Below are positions 54,438 to 62,122 of a stretch of DNA of 64,000 nt, piece after piece. The stretch comes from Paludibacteraceae bacterium (GTDB lineage: Bacteria; Bacteroidota; Bacteroidia; Bacteroidales; Paludibacteraceae). The DNA is taken from positions 82,149-146,148 of the forward strand of contig JAFPNK010000026.1 in assembly GCA_017401985.1 (NCBI GenBank), written 5' to 3'. Below the pieces are notes generated by a model. That model made no database searches. It had not been told where the DNA came from and saw only the letters and a program-made list of their open reading frames with translations. Both the position numbers and the translations under genes were made by a program. Numbering within the stretch: position 1 is the stretch's first letter; each line of letters begins with the position of its first letter.

Positions 54438-54461
54438 GCGCACTATCCACTGATAGCACGC
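54438..54461 (-). other. hairpin in the giant-gene leader
   Basis: Ten-base-pair stem (two G-T pairs) around a 4-nt loop; arms 54438-54447 and 54452-54461. Confidence 0.7.
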
Positions 54462-54482
54462 ATGTAGTTTACCCGGTAATGA

Positions 54483-54538
54483 CCATAGTGACAAACGCAG
54501 TTATTGCGTCGCACGTGAAAAATGCATAGGAACTATGG
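54483..54538 (-). other. nested stem-loop in the giant-gene leader
   Basis: Outer 7-bp stem CCATAGT/ACTATGG (54483-54489 with 54532-54538) encloses an ACGCA/TGCGT hairpin (54495-54499 with 54505-54509). Confidence 0.6.
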
Positions 54539-54636
54539 TAACCGTTTGATTTCATGACTAAAAGTAGTGTCTTAACCGTTTGTACTTTTTCGGGGATCCT
54601 GTGAGGGTTTTGTGAACCCTTTTTGGAAACCGAGTG

Positions 54637-54668
54637 CAAAGGTACAAATAATTTTTGATATATGCAAA
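54637..54668 (-). promoter_or_regulatory. promoter upstream of the 1875-aa gene
   Basis: Minus strand: TTTG at 54668-54665 and TACCTTTG at 54644-54637, 20 nt apart. No second promoter box was found closer to the gene. Confidence 0.8.
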
Positions 54669-54755
54669 TAAAAATGCAAATAAATTTGCTTTGTTCGGTA
54701 AAGGTATCAAGCCGTCTAAAAATACCGAAATTTTAGACACGGCGACGTTCGAAAA

Positions 54756-56744
54756 TTATAACTTCACCCGCACTAAGCAGTGGACATCCGTTCGCGTAGG
54801 GATAGCTTTCGGATTGGCCGCAAAAGCAGAACCGGGGTGCTTGTCCACGTACCAGGCACGCTGGTAGATCGTTTCGCTCGCCCGCAGATAAAGCGCCACT
54901 TTCTCGTGCGCCTGCCACTTGAGACACACATACATTCGACCGCCCAAACCGTACGTGGCAGGAACCGAAAAAGCATACAATACATCGTGCTCGTACAGAT
55001 AAATGCGATTGTCCCACTGCCGCGCGTCGAAGAACTGCAATCGGAGTTTGAAACTCAGCGGGGTGTGACGCACGGTGTACGGCGTGCAATCAAAACCCAA
55101 GTCCTGCGCGAGGCTAACTCCGTAACCCATCCCCTGTAACCCGTCACTCTTACTCAAATTCGCATCGGCAGTCGTGCGAAGAGACCAAGGACCGCTTTGC
55201 CAATCGTACTGCGCGCGAAAAGAGTAGGTGGAAAGGGTTCCTTTCTTTCGCGCGCGGAGTCTTATTGCCGACCACCATTCGTTATGACGTAACGTTATAT
55301 TGTTATAACGAATATCCAAAACAGCATCGTAGCCGATGGTTCCGCTTTGCGGAATTCCGTATTTGACACCGCTGAAATAAAACACATCCGCGTAACCGCT
55401 GAACCGCCAGTGCGGCAGACGGGTGATCTCAAAACCCATATAACCGCCGTTCTCATCGCCTATCCGCGAAGTCTCGGAGAACGCGTAGCCCAAGGCGTTA
55501 TCGAAATACGGTGAGTAATACCGGTACAACGCAATCAGCGACACGCCGTCCGTCGGATAAACACGCGTGCCGGCTATAACGCCCACGCCCCATTTGTCGA
55601 TGTTCTGCGCTGTAGCAAGCTCGCAGAACGCGTCAAAAAGACCGTAATTATACCGCGCGGAAGCACCCAAAACAGTCTGGCGATACCCGCGAAAATAATG
55701 CTGATTATACGCCGCGTTCGAATACGGATGAATACTGTCCGACCAGAGCGACTGCGCCGCAGTCATTTGTACCTCCAATCGCTGATGGCGCAGCGTGAGA
55801 TTAGCACCCAGCACGTGCCGCCAGGTTGTATCATTGGCGTGGTTCATCGAGTACAACGCCGACACATCCAGCCGTGTGGCCTTACCCCAGTTCCAGCGAA
55901 GCGTGGCACCTATTCCGTGCAGCCCTGCGCCATCGACCGACGAGTAATACCGCAAGCCTTCCTTCGTCCCGCCTACCGAAGAGACGTACATCGATTTGCC
56001 CGAATGAAAAGCCGGCGCGAAAACCAGTCCCTGCCCGAAAGAGGCTTGGAAATTACCCGCTACCAGCTTGTGCAGATGGCCTAAATCCTGCAACTGAATA
56101 AACGCGCCGTACTGCAAATCCTTCGCTTCGCCTCCTGCCGGACGCCGGAGTTGTGCGCCTGCAATCACACGCCGCTGGTAATCAAAACGGTACCGAAACT
56201 GCGTATAAACGGGATCTGTGCCTTCAAACGCCTCTATGTTCCGCGCATCGACACGCGTGACTAACTCATGATGCGCCTGCGTGAACACCTCGCGCGCGTA
56301 CGCTATATTATTAGGTGAGGAATCGTTGCTGATCGTCACAAACGGCAACAAATCGCGAATCTCGTAATCGGCAAGGGACGGAATCAGCCGCAACTCATAC
56401 AGCGACTCAAACGGATGTTTGTACGCGTACAGCAAAATATCATCTATCTGGCGAGAGGAAAGGAAATACAGTTGACTCAGTTCCTCATCATTCGTATTGT
56501 TCAAGTCAATAGGGCTCTCGTGTAGCGCGAAGAGGTCGTTTTGCAGTTGCTCGTAATCCACTTCGCCTAATTCTGTCGCCGCATTGTAGATGTCCAACAC
56601 GATGTCATCAATCGTGTAGTTGAAAGTTCTAATCTCCTTCGGAGAACGATCTGAATGTATGGAAAGTTGAAGGTTGAAAGGTTCCTCCGCATATAAACCA
56701 CCCCCCAACCAAAGCGCCATGATTGATAGAATATACCGTTTCAC
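54756..56744 (-). CDS. helix-hairpin-helix plus beta-barrel envelope protein
   Basis: The start is taken as GTG at 56744, giving MKRYILSIMALWLGGGLYAEE, a proper signal peptide (662 aa in all). The ATG at 56720 would lack the basic front, and ATG 56813 lies upstream of the promoter. Residues about 60-150 form ComEA-like helix-hairpin-helix units (DLNNTNDEELSQLYFLSSRQ, SLYELRLIPSLADYEIRDLL). The remainder alternates aromatic/Gly strands to a final VRVKL, as an outer-membrane barrel. A DNA-binding or lipid role is unknown. A 7-nt array is read in frame at 55122-55149 (residues SDGLQGMGYG). The transcript appears leaderless. Confidence 0.78.
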   Translation of the reverse strand: MKRYILSIMALWLGGGLYAEEPFNLQLSIHSDRSPKEIRTFNYTIDDIVLDIYNAATELGEVDYEQLQNDLFALHESPIDLNNTNDEELSQLYFLSSRQIDDILLYAYKHPFESLYELRLIPSLADYEIRDLLPFVTISNDSSPNNIAYAREVFTQAHHELVTRVDARNIEAFEGTDPVYTQFRYRFDYQRRVIAGAQLRRPAGGEAKDLQYGAFIQLQDLGHLHKLVAGNFQASFGQGLVFAPAFHSGKSMYVSSVGGTKEGLRYYSSVDGAGLHGIGATLRWNWGKATRLDVSALYSMNHANDTTWRHVLGANLTLRHQRLEVQMTAAQSLWSDSIHPYSNAAYNQHYFRGYRQTVLGASARYNYGLFDAFCELATAQNIDKWGVGVIAGTRVYPTDGVSLIALYRYYSPYFDNALGYAFSETSRIGDENGGYMGFEITRLPHWRFSGYADVFYFSGVKYGIPQSGTIGYDAVLDIRYNNITLRHNEWWSAIRLRARKKGTLSTYSFRAQYDWQSGPWSLRTTADANLSKSDGLQGMGYGVSLAQDLGFDCTPYTVRHTPLSFKLRLQFFDARQWDNRIYLYEHDVLYAFSVPATYGLGGRMYVCLKWQAHEKVALYLRASETIYQRAWYVDKHPGSAFAANPKAIPTRTDVHCLVRVKL
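55122..55149 (+). repeat. 7-nt tandem array inside the HhH barrel gene
   Basis: Four 7-nt units: GTAACCC, ATCCCCT, GTAACCC, GTCACTC. On the coding strand they read GGGTTAC/GAGTGAC, the same type of unit as the dusB array. Confidence 0.8.
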
Positions 56745-56748
56745 GGTG

Positions 56749-56780
56749 CAAAAGTACAAAAAATCTTGCACATATGCAAA
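56749..56780 (-). promoter_or_regulatory. promoter of the HhH barrel gene (leaderless)
   Basis: Minus strand: TTTG at 56780-56777 and TACTTTTG at 56756-56749, 20 nt apart. Only four bases lie between the box and the GTG start, so the transcript should begin at or beside the start codon. It overlaps the divergent promoter at 56766-56796. Confidence 0.8.
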
Positions 56781-56796
56781 AAAAGTTGTACCTTTG
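56766..56796 (+). promoter_or_regulatory. promoter of the LPG-synthase-TM gene (near-leaderless)
   Basis: TTG at 56766-56768 and TACCTTTG at 56789-56796, 20 nt apart; the ATG is at 56806, giving a leader of about 5 nt. Confidence 0.8.
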
Positions 56797-56805
56797 TGGC
56801 GTTTT

Positions 56806-57675
56806 ATGACCAAAAAGCAGATCTACCATATTATCGAATGGCTTATAGCCGCTGCGGCGTGCGGATACTTGGTGTACCGGCTCGTGGTGTTCGATGACTA
56901 TGCCTCCGTTTGGGCCGGTCTGCGCACGATGAACGCTTGGCAGTGGGGCGCGTTAGCGCTGTGCGTAGCACTGATGCCGGTGAATATGGCACTTGAAGCA
57001 TGGCGTTGGAAGACGCTGATCCCGATGTCTTGGCGCGAAGCGCAACGACAGGTCTATTACTCCAAATTAGCCGGTCTCATCACCCCTTGGAAACTCGGAG
57101 AATACCCTGCCCGCGCCGTGCTGCGCAACGAATGGTCACAGACGCTGAGCATGGGAGCTGTAGGCTCCGCGACCATGACGATGGCGATCCTGATCGCAGG
57201 CGGAATTGCATTGATAGCACAAGTGCTGTTTATGGAGAGTTTGGATGCTTTTGTCATCTCATATAGGTATTGTAACCTCTTCGTCGCAGTACTGCTCCTG
57301 CTGATCATTGCGTTGGTCTTGGCACCGCGGCTGTTGAGACGGTGGGCGACGGTGTCGCATAAACTGGTGCTGGTGAGTGTCGGGCAGAGTCTCGTGCGGC
57401 TGTTGTGCTGGTGCGTACAACTCTACTTGGTCCTTTTTGCATTAGGGGGCCTAGGAGACATAGGAGTCATAGGAAACCTAGGTCAAAGTGCAGTTTACTA
57501 CCTGCTCGTGACAGTGACACCGAATGTGCCGATAGCGGAAGCGGGAGTGCGCGGGGCGTGGGCTGTGGTGCTGTTCGGCAGCGTGAATGCGGCGCTGGCA
57601 GGTGTGCTGCTCTGGGTGATAAACACCTTGTTACCTTGCCTTGTTTGGCCTTTTTTACGTAAAAATGAAAAATAA
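56806..57675 (+). CDS. LPG-synthase-TM (UPF0104) membrane protein
   Basis: The 289-aa protein has seven to eight membrane helices and fits the lysylphosphatidylglycerol-synthase TM/flippase-like family (block YYSKLAGLITPWKLGEYPAR near 84-103; PNVPIAEAGVRGAW near 238-251). It lacks the aminoacyl-transferase domain, so it is probably a lipid or polyprenol-linked substrate flippase-like protein. A 9-nt array is read as in-frame tripeptides LGD, IGV, IGN, LGQ (residues about 217-228) in a loop between helices. Start ATG 56806 is set by the promoter immediately upstream. Confidence 0.82.
   Translation: MTKKQIYHIIEWLIAAAACGYLVYRLVVFDDYASVWAGLRTMNAWQWGALALCVALMPVNMALEAWRWKTLIPMSWREAQRQVYYSKLAGLITPWKLGEYPARAVLRNEWSQTLSMGAVGSATMTMAILIAGGIALIAQVLFMESLDAFVISYRYCNLFVAVLLLLIIALVLAPRLLRRWATVSHKLVLVSVGQSLVRLLCWCVQLYLVLFALGGLGDIGVIGNLGQSAVYYLLVTVTPNVPIAEAGVRGAWAVVLFGSVNAALAGVLLWVINTLLPCLVWPFLRKNEK
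57439..57483 (+). repeat. 9-nt tandem array inside the LPG-synthase-TM gene
   Basis: Five 9-nt units with TAGG at a constant 9-nt step (57443, 57452, 57461, 57470, 57479); consensus GNCATAGGA. Confidence 0.9.
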
Positions 57676-57707
57676 TTTGCGTAATTGAGAATTTTTTTGT
57701 AATTTTG
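57676..57707 (+). promoter_or_regulatory. promoter of malQ
   Basis: TTTG at 57676-57679 and TAATTTTG at 57700-57707, 20 nt apart. The 65-nt leader contains an 8-nt array. Confidence 0.82.
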
Positions 57708-57718
57708 TAGCCGAATTG

Positions 57719-57758
57719 CTAGTAAGCTAGACTACTAGACGATTAGAATACTGGAAAA
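57719..57758 (+). repeat. 8-nt tandem array in the malQ leader
   Basis: Five 8-nt units; CTAG (or TTAG, CTGG) recurs every 8 nt at 57719, 57727, 57735, 57743, 57751. Confidence 0.88.
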
Positions 57759-57777
57759 CAATTAACACTAAATAACC

Positions 57778-60381
57778 ATGAACATTAATTTTCAAATTCA
57801 CTATCGTGCCGAGTACGGGCAATCTTTGTGCGTGATTGAGACGCATGAGTCGATTTTGGGTTGGACCGAGAAATCGCCGTTGGTGTTGAATTGTCAGGGA
57901 ACAGACTTCTGGCAATGCAATGTGCCTATCAGCGATTTTCCGACCGGTATTCAGTATAAATATGCCATCCGTTTGCAGGACGGAGGTTATATCTACGAGG
58001 CAGGCGAACCGCGTCATCTGGCGCTGAAGGCTGCCGACAAGAATATCGTTGTTCGCGACGCTTGGCAGGCCAGCACTTACGAGGACAGTTTCTATACCAC
58101 CGCTTTCCTCAAATCGCTTTTCAAACGTCAGAAACCGGCGAAAGTGAAAGCCCCGAAGGGTACTATTCGTTTCTCCATCGACCTGCCGCAGATCCTGCCG
58201 ACGCAAGGTGTGGCAATCATCGGTAACTGCGATGCGCTGGGTAACTGGGACGCTGCTAACCGCTTGGTAATGAGCGACGCCGAGTTCCCGCTCTGGCGTG
58301 CGGACATCGAGGTGAAAGGCCAAGATATAGTGGAATACAAATATATCGTTTATGATCTGAAGACCGGCGCCGTAGTGGATACCGAGTGGGGTGAGAACCG
58401 CCAGATCTGGGGCGTTGAGAAAGGACAGGTGATCTATCAGAACGACCGCGCTTTCCGTCGTACCCAACCGCGTTGGAAGGGATCCGGTGTGGCCGTTCCT
58501 GTTTTCTCGCTGCGTACGGACGAAGGTTTCGGTATCGGTGAGTTCCAGGACCTCAAGAAGATGGCAGACTGGGCTGCGGCTACGGGACAACAGATGATTC
58601 AGACCCTGCCGATCAACGATACGACGCTTCGTCACAATAATTTGGACAGCTATCCGTACAATGCCGTTTCGGTCTTCGCACTCCATCCGATATACATCAA
58701 TATTGAGAAAATGGGTCGTCTGACACCGGCACAGAAGAAGAAATACGAGGCACAGAAAGCGGAACTGAATGCGCTTAATTTTGCTGACTACCAGAACGTC
58801 TATGACGCGAAGATGGTCTTCTTCAAAGCGCTGTACAAACAAGACAAGGACGCACTCTTCAGCAGCGAGGAATACAAGGCATTCATTGCCAAGAACGACA
58901 GTTGGCTGGAGCCGTACGCTGAGTTCCTGCACAAACGCGACAAACAGCCGAAAGACTTCTACAAGTACCTCCAGTTCCACGCTGACAAGCAATTGGCTGA
59001 GGCTGTGGACTATGCGCACTCCATCGGCGTAGCCATGAAGGGTGATATACCTATCGGTATTAGTCCAGACTCCGTGGACGCTGCCGTTTATCCGGAGCTC
59101 TTCAACCTGGACGCATCTGCCGGTGCACCGCCCGATGATTTCTCCATCAGCGGACAGAACTGGGGCTTCCCGACCTATAACTGGGATAAGATGGCGGAGG
59201 ATAACTTCGGCTGGTGGCAACGCCGCTTCCAAAAGATGCAGGATTATTTCGATGCGTACCGCGTAGATCACATCCTCGGATTCTTCCGTATCTGGCAGAT
59301 GCGTAAGACCGACGTATGGGGACTCTGCGGACACTTCGTTCCGGCACTTCCGTACAGCTACGATGATCTCTGCGCACAAGGTGTATGCCTTGATTGGGAC
59401 CGAATGACCAAACCGTATATCCGCTCGAACTTCCTCGGTGATGTGCTTGGCTTCGATACCGAATGGGCAAAGCAGAATGCACTCCAGACGCACGATAACT
59501 ATATCTATTGGTTCCGTCCGGAATTTGATACGCAACTGAAAGTGCAAGAGTGGGCTGATCGTCTGCTCGGCGATGAGAAACAACTGAAGGCCAGCGGTCT
59601 GAGCGCTGAGGCTGTTCATAATATCTGCAACGGCCTTATCTATCTGCATTGCGAAGTGCTGATGGTAGAAGACCAGCGTCGTCCGGGATGGCTCCATCCG
59701 CGTATCTCGATCTATCAGAGCCACTCGTTCAACGAGCTCTATAGCGACCAGAAAGAGGTGCTGATGCGAATCTACAACGACTATTTCTTCCGTCGTCATA
59801 CCCAATTCTGGCGTGACTCCGCAATGCGCAAGTTGCCGACACTCATTCACTCGACGCATATGCTCTGCTGCGGTGAGGACCTTGGAATGGTGCCTGCTTG
59901 TGTGCCTGATGTAATGCACGAACTGCAGATCTTGAGTCTTGAGATCCAACGTATGCCGAAAGATCCGACCGTTAAGTTCGCTCACCCGGCAGACGCTCCT
60001 TATCAGAGTGTTTGCACCACCGGCACACACGATATGAACCCGTTGCGTGCATGGTGGGAAGAAGATCGTGGCGTAACTCAGCGTTTCTACAACGAGCAAA
60101 TGGGTTGGTGGGGCGAAGCTCCGCAAGAGATGACGCCGGAAATAGCGGAATTCATCATCAATCAGCATATGTACAGTCCGGCAATGTGGACCATCCTACC
60201 ACTGCAAGACTGGCTTGCTATAGACGGCGACGTACGAATCAAAGACCAGTTCGCTGATCGAATCAATGTGCCGGCTAACCCGCGCCATTTCTGGAACTAT
60301 CGCATGCATTTGAGCCTTGAGGAGTTAATGAAGTGTGATAAATTGAATGCCAAGATCAAGAAACTGACAAGTGTAAGATAA
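57778..60381 (+). CDS. malQ: 4-alpha-glucanotransferase with two N-terminal CBM20 modules
   Basis: Amylomaltase that transfers maltodextrin segments and frees glucose. The 867-aa protein has two starch-binding CBM20-type domains (1-115 and 125-235: CDALGNWDAANRLVM) and a GH77 catalytic domain with nucleophile Asp in YRVDHILGFFR (near 500), acid/base Glu in GEDLGMVP (near 703) and THDMNPLRAW (near 750). No signal peptide, so it is cytoplasmic. This two-CBM20 plant/bacterial DPE2-like arrangement is common in Bacteroidota. It is monocistronic with its own promoter. Confidence 0.95.
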   Translation: MNINFQIHYRAEYGQSLCVIETHESILGWTEKSPLVLNCQGTDFWQCNVPISDFPTGIQYKYAIRLQDGGYIYEAGEPRHLALKAADKNIVVRDAWQASTYEDSFYTTAFLKSLFKRQKPAKVKAPKGTIRFSIDLPQILPTQGVAIIGNCDALGNWDAANRLVMSDAEFPLWRADIEVKGQDIVEYKYIVYDLKTGAVVDTEWGENRQIWGVEKGQVIYQNDRAFRRTQPRWKGSGVAVPVFSLRTDEGFGIGEFQDLKKMADWAAATGQQMIQTLPINDTTLRHNNLDSYPYNAVSVFALHPIYINIEKMGRLTPAQKKKYEAQKAELNALNFADYQNVYDAKMVFFKALYKQDKDALFSSEEYKAFIAKNDSWLEPYAEFLHKRDKQPKDFYKYLQFHADKQLAEAVDYAHSIGVAMKGDIPIGISPDSVDAAVYPELFNLDASAGAPPDDFSISGQNWGFPTYNWDKMAEDNFGWWQRRFQKMQDYFDAYRVDHILGFFRIWQMRKTDVWGLCGHFVPALPYSYDDLCAQGVCLDWDRMTKPYIRSNFLGDVLGFDTEWAKQNALQTHDNYIYWFRPEFDTQLKVQEWADRLLGDEKQLKASGLSAEAVHNICNGLIYLHCEVLMVEDQRRPGWLHPRISIYQSHSFNELYSDQKEVLMRIYNDYFFRRHTQFWRDSAMRKLPTLIHSTHMLCCGEDLGMVPACVPDVMHELQILSLEIQRMPKDPTVKFAHPADAPYQSVCTTGTHDMNPLRAWWEEDRGVTQRFYNEQMGWWGEAPQEMTPEIAEFIINQHMYSPAMWTILPLQDWLAIDGDVRIKDQFADRINVPANPRHFWNYRMHLSLEELMKCDKLNAKIKKLTSVR

Positions 60382-60415
60382 CTTAATTATTAACAAAACA
60401 AACAACAAACAATTT

Positions 60416-60841
60416 ATGATCTCTTATTGTCCTAAATGCGGCAAACCAGTGTCCGAAGGTAATGCTTTCTGCCCGAATTGTGGTGCTCCTTTGCAGGCCG
60501 CTCAACCCGTTCAACCGACTCCGCAGCCACAACCGGCTCCGCAGTACAACAACCGCTTTATGAACCAACCGCAGGAGAATCAGGGCCCGAAGCCTGACAA
60601 CCACCTGGTACTGTCTATTATTACAGCCATCATGTGCTGTATGCCGTTAGGTATTTGGGCAATCGTCCTGGCCAGTAAAGTAGATGGTCTCTGGAATTCC
60701 GGCCAGTATGCTCAAGCACGCGAGAATGCAGATAAAGCAAAACGCATCAGCATCATCGGTATGGTTCTTGGCGGACTCTACGTGGTGGGTTTGCTTATTT
60801 ACTATATAGTAATTTTGGGAGTCTCTCTTGCAGATTTCTAA
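60416..60841 (+). CDS. zinc-ribbon plus CD225/dispanin membrane protein
   Basis: The 141-aa product begins with a zinc ribbon (MISYCPKCGKPVSEG and FCPNCGAP, four Cys, residues 5-26), has a Pro/Gln-rich linker (30-60) and two membrane helices of the dispanin (CD225) fold with the conserved IMCCMPLGIWAIVLASKVDG (about 72-91). Bacterial members are of unknown function. It overlaps the DUF2752 gene by 14 nt; the two types are often neighbours in Bacteroidota. Confidence 0.86.
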   Translation: MISYCPKCGKPVSEGNAFCPNCGAPLQAAQPVQPTPQPQPAPQYNNRFMNQPQENQGPKPDNHLVLSIITAIMCCMPLGIWAIVLASKVDGLWNSGQYAQARENADKAKRISIIGMVLGGLYVVGLLIYYIVILGVSLADF

Positions 60842-61196
60842 GACATACAAATGGATCCTCGTCATCGCCGTTATCATCTGTGTCGGCGTGGCGTATTACT
60901 TCATCGATCCTGTCATGCATAAGTGGGTACCTAAGTGCCCATTTATGCTTTTGACGGGATGGAAGTGTCCGGGATGCGGTTCGCAACGGGCTATTCATGC
61001 TATTGTACACGGGCAAATAGGCGAAGCGTTTCGGCAGAATGCTTTGTTTATTCCTTCCGCCATCTATCTGATTGCTATCCTGGTGTCGCGTAGATGGCCA
61101 GCCGTACACAACAAAATAACAGGCCGCATAGCTATTTGGACCTGGTTTACAGTAATTATGCTCTTCTGGGTAACCCGAAATATCTTCGGATTTTAG
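60828..61196 (+). CDS. DUF2752 membrane protein
   Basis: The 122-aa protein has about three membrane helices and the family motif WKCPGCGSQRAIHAI (residues 45-59, a Cys-Pro-Gly-Cys-Gly pair of cysteines). Start is TTG at 60828, overlapping the dispanin gene by 14 nt, so the two are coupled. Its stop overlaps the ispH stop on the other strand (61193-61196). Function unknown. Confidence 0.82.
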   Translation: MQISKTYKWILVIAVIICVGVAYYFIDPVMHKWVPKCPFMLLTGWKCPGCGSQRAIHAIVHGQIGEAFRQNALFIPSAIYLIAILVSRRWPAVHNKITGRIAIWTWFTVIMLFWVTRNIFGF

Positions 61197-62122
61197 AGTT
61201 TCTCCAATTCTGCTTTGACTTGCTCCATCAGCCAAAGAGGGGTGCTGGTGGCGCCGCAGATTCCGACCTTGCAGTCGGAATTTGATTTATGATTTATGAT
61301 TTTTGATTTATGATTTGTGATTTCTTCGGGACTGCTGATGAAGAAAGTGTTCGGATTGGCTTCCAAGCAGTGGTTGAACAGCACTTTGGCGTTGGACGAT
61401 TTGGTGCCGCCGACGAAGAAAACGATGTCATTGGCACGTGCAAAGTCCTGCAACTGCGCCACGCGGTTCGCCACGTTGCGGCAAATGGTGTCGTGGTATT
61501 CAAAAGACCGCTGCGCTGTAGGACCGGCTTCGCCTGTAAGACCGCTTTCGCTGTATGACCGCTTGCGCTGTAAGATTGCTTCTACGAGGTTTTGGAAGCC
61601 TTCGACGGATTTGGTGGTTTGCGAGAAGAGGTAAATAGGACGGCTGAAATCCAGTCGGTCGAGTTGATCCGTGTTCTCAATAACGATCGCGGTGTTGTTC
61701 GTTTGTCCTTGTAAACCAATTACTTCCGCGTGTCCCGGCTTGCCGTAGATGACTATTTGCGGCGGCAGGGCTTCATCGTTCTTATGCGCTTCGTAGCACG
61801 CGCGAATGCGGTCCTGCAGTTTTTTGACCACCGGGCAGGTGGCATCGATAATTTCTATACCGCGTTGCTGTGCGATCCAATACGTGGAAGGAGGCTCGCC
61901 ATGTGCGCGAAGAAGAACGCGCGCGTGGGACGGCAGCGTTCGCAGATCATCGTAGTCGATAGTGCGCAGTCCGAGCAGTTCGAGTCGCTTCACTTCCTGT
62001 CCGTTATGCACGATGTCCCCTAAGCAATACAGCGAACCGTTGCTCAGTTCGCCCTCTGCTGCGTTGATGGCACGCGTCACACCAAAGCAAAAACCACTAT
62101 TTGTATCTATTGAACAAGTCAT
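61193..62122 (-). CDS. ispH: 4-hydroxy-3-methylbut-2-enyl diphosphate reductase
   Basis: Iron-sulfur enzyme making IPP and DMAPP, the last step of the non-mevalonate isoprenoid pathway. The 309-aa protein keeps the three cluster cysteines (SGFCFGVTRAI near 10-20, IDATCPVVK near 94, VGICGATSTP near 289) and other blocks (RAHGEPPSTY, SFEYHDTICRNVANRV). Two stretches are encoded by tandem arrays and look inserted: about residues 188-206 (RKRSYSESGLTGEAGPTAQ) and about 268-281 (ITNHKSKIINHKSN). It overlaps cmk by 26 nt, an arrangement known from Bacteroides. Confidence 0.94.
   Translation of the reverse strand: MTCSIDTNSGFCFGVTRAINAAEGELSNGSLYCLGDIVHNGQEVKRLELLGLRTIDYDDLRTLPSHARVLLRAHGEPPSTYWIAQQRGIEIIDATCPVVKKLQDRIRACYEAHKNDEALPPQIVIYGKPGHAEVIGLQGQTNNTAIVIENTDQLDRLDFSRPIYLFSQTTKSVEGFQNLVEAILQRKRSYSESGLTGEAGPTAQRSFEYHDTICRNVANRVAQLQDFARANDIVFFVGGTKSSNAKVLFNHCLEANPNTFFISSPEEITNHKSKIINHKSNSDCKVGICGATSTPLWLMEQVKAELEKL
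61284..61325 (+). repeat. 7-nt tandem array inside ispH, 3' part (AAATCAN on coding strand)
   Basis: Six 7-nt units, consensus GATTTAT on the plus strand, exactly 42 nt, so 14 codons are added without a frameshift. Confidence 0.93.
61506..61573 (+). repeat. about 17-nt tandem array inside ispH
   Basis: Four units of 16, 18, 17 and 17 nt, each starting GACCG and containing CTGTA, for example GACCGCTTTCGCTGTAT; total 68 nt in the coding region. Confidence 0.9.

Larger units (their letters stand above)
54113..54632 (-). promoter_or_regulatory. 520-nt leader of the 1875-aa gene, repeat-rich and structured
   Basis: Between the only recognisable promoter (54637-54668) and the ATG at 54112 there is no credible gene. 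The stretch contains an 11-nt x5 array (54226-54280), 9-nt arrays (54328-54354, 54359-54376) and two strong hairpins (54438-54461; 54483-54538). It may be a regulatory leader, or hold a small RNA. A plus-strand ORF of 129 codons (54140-54529) is made of the repeats and was rejected. Confidence 0.55.

Noticed and set aside
54140-54529. 129-codon ORF in the large intergenic region
   Set aside because: It consists largely of the 11-nt and 9-nt arrays and has no promoter; the translation is low-complexity and unlike any protein.
57727-60168. 813-codon open frame opposite malQ
   Set aside because: Antisense shadow of malQ; no promoter, no recognisable motif.
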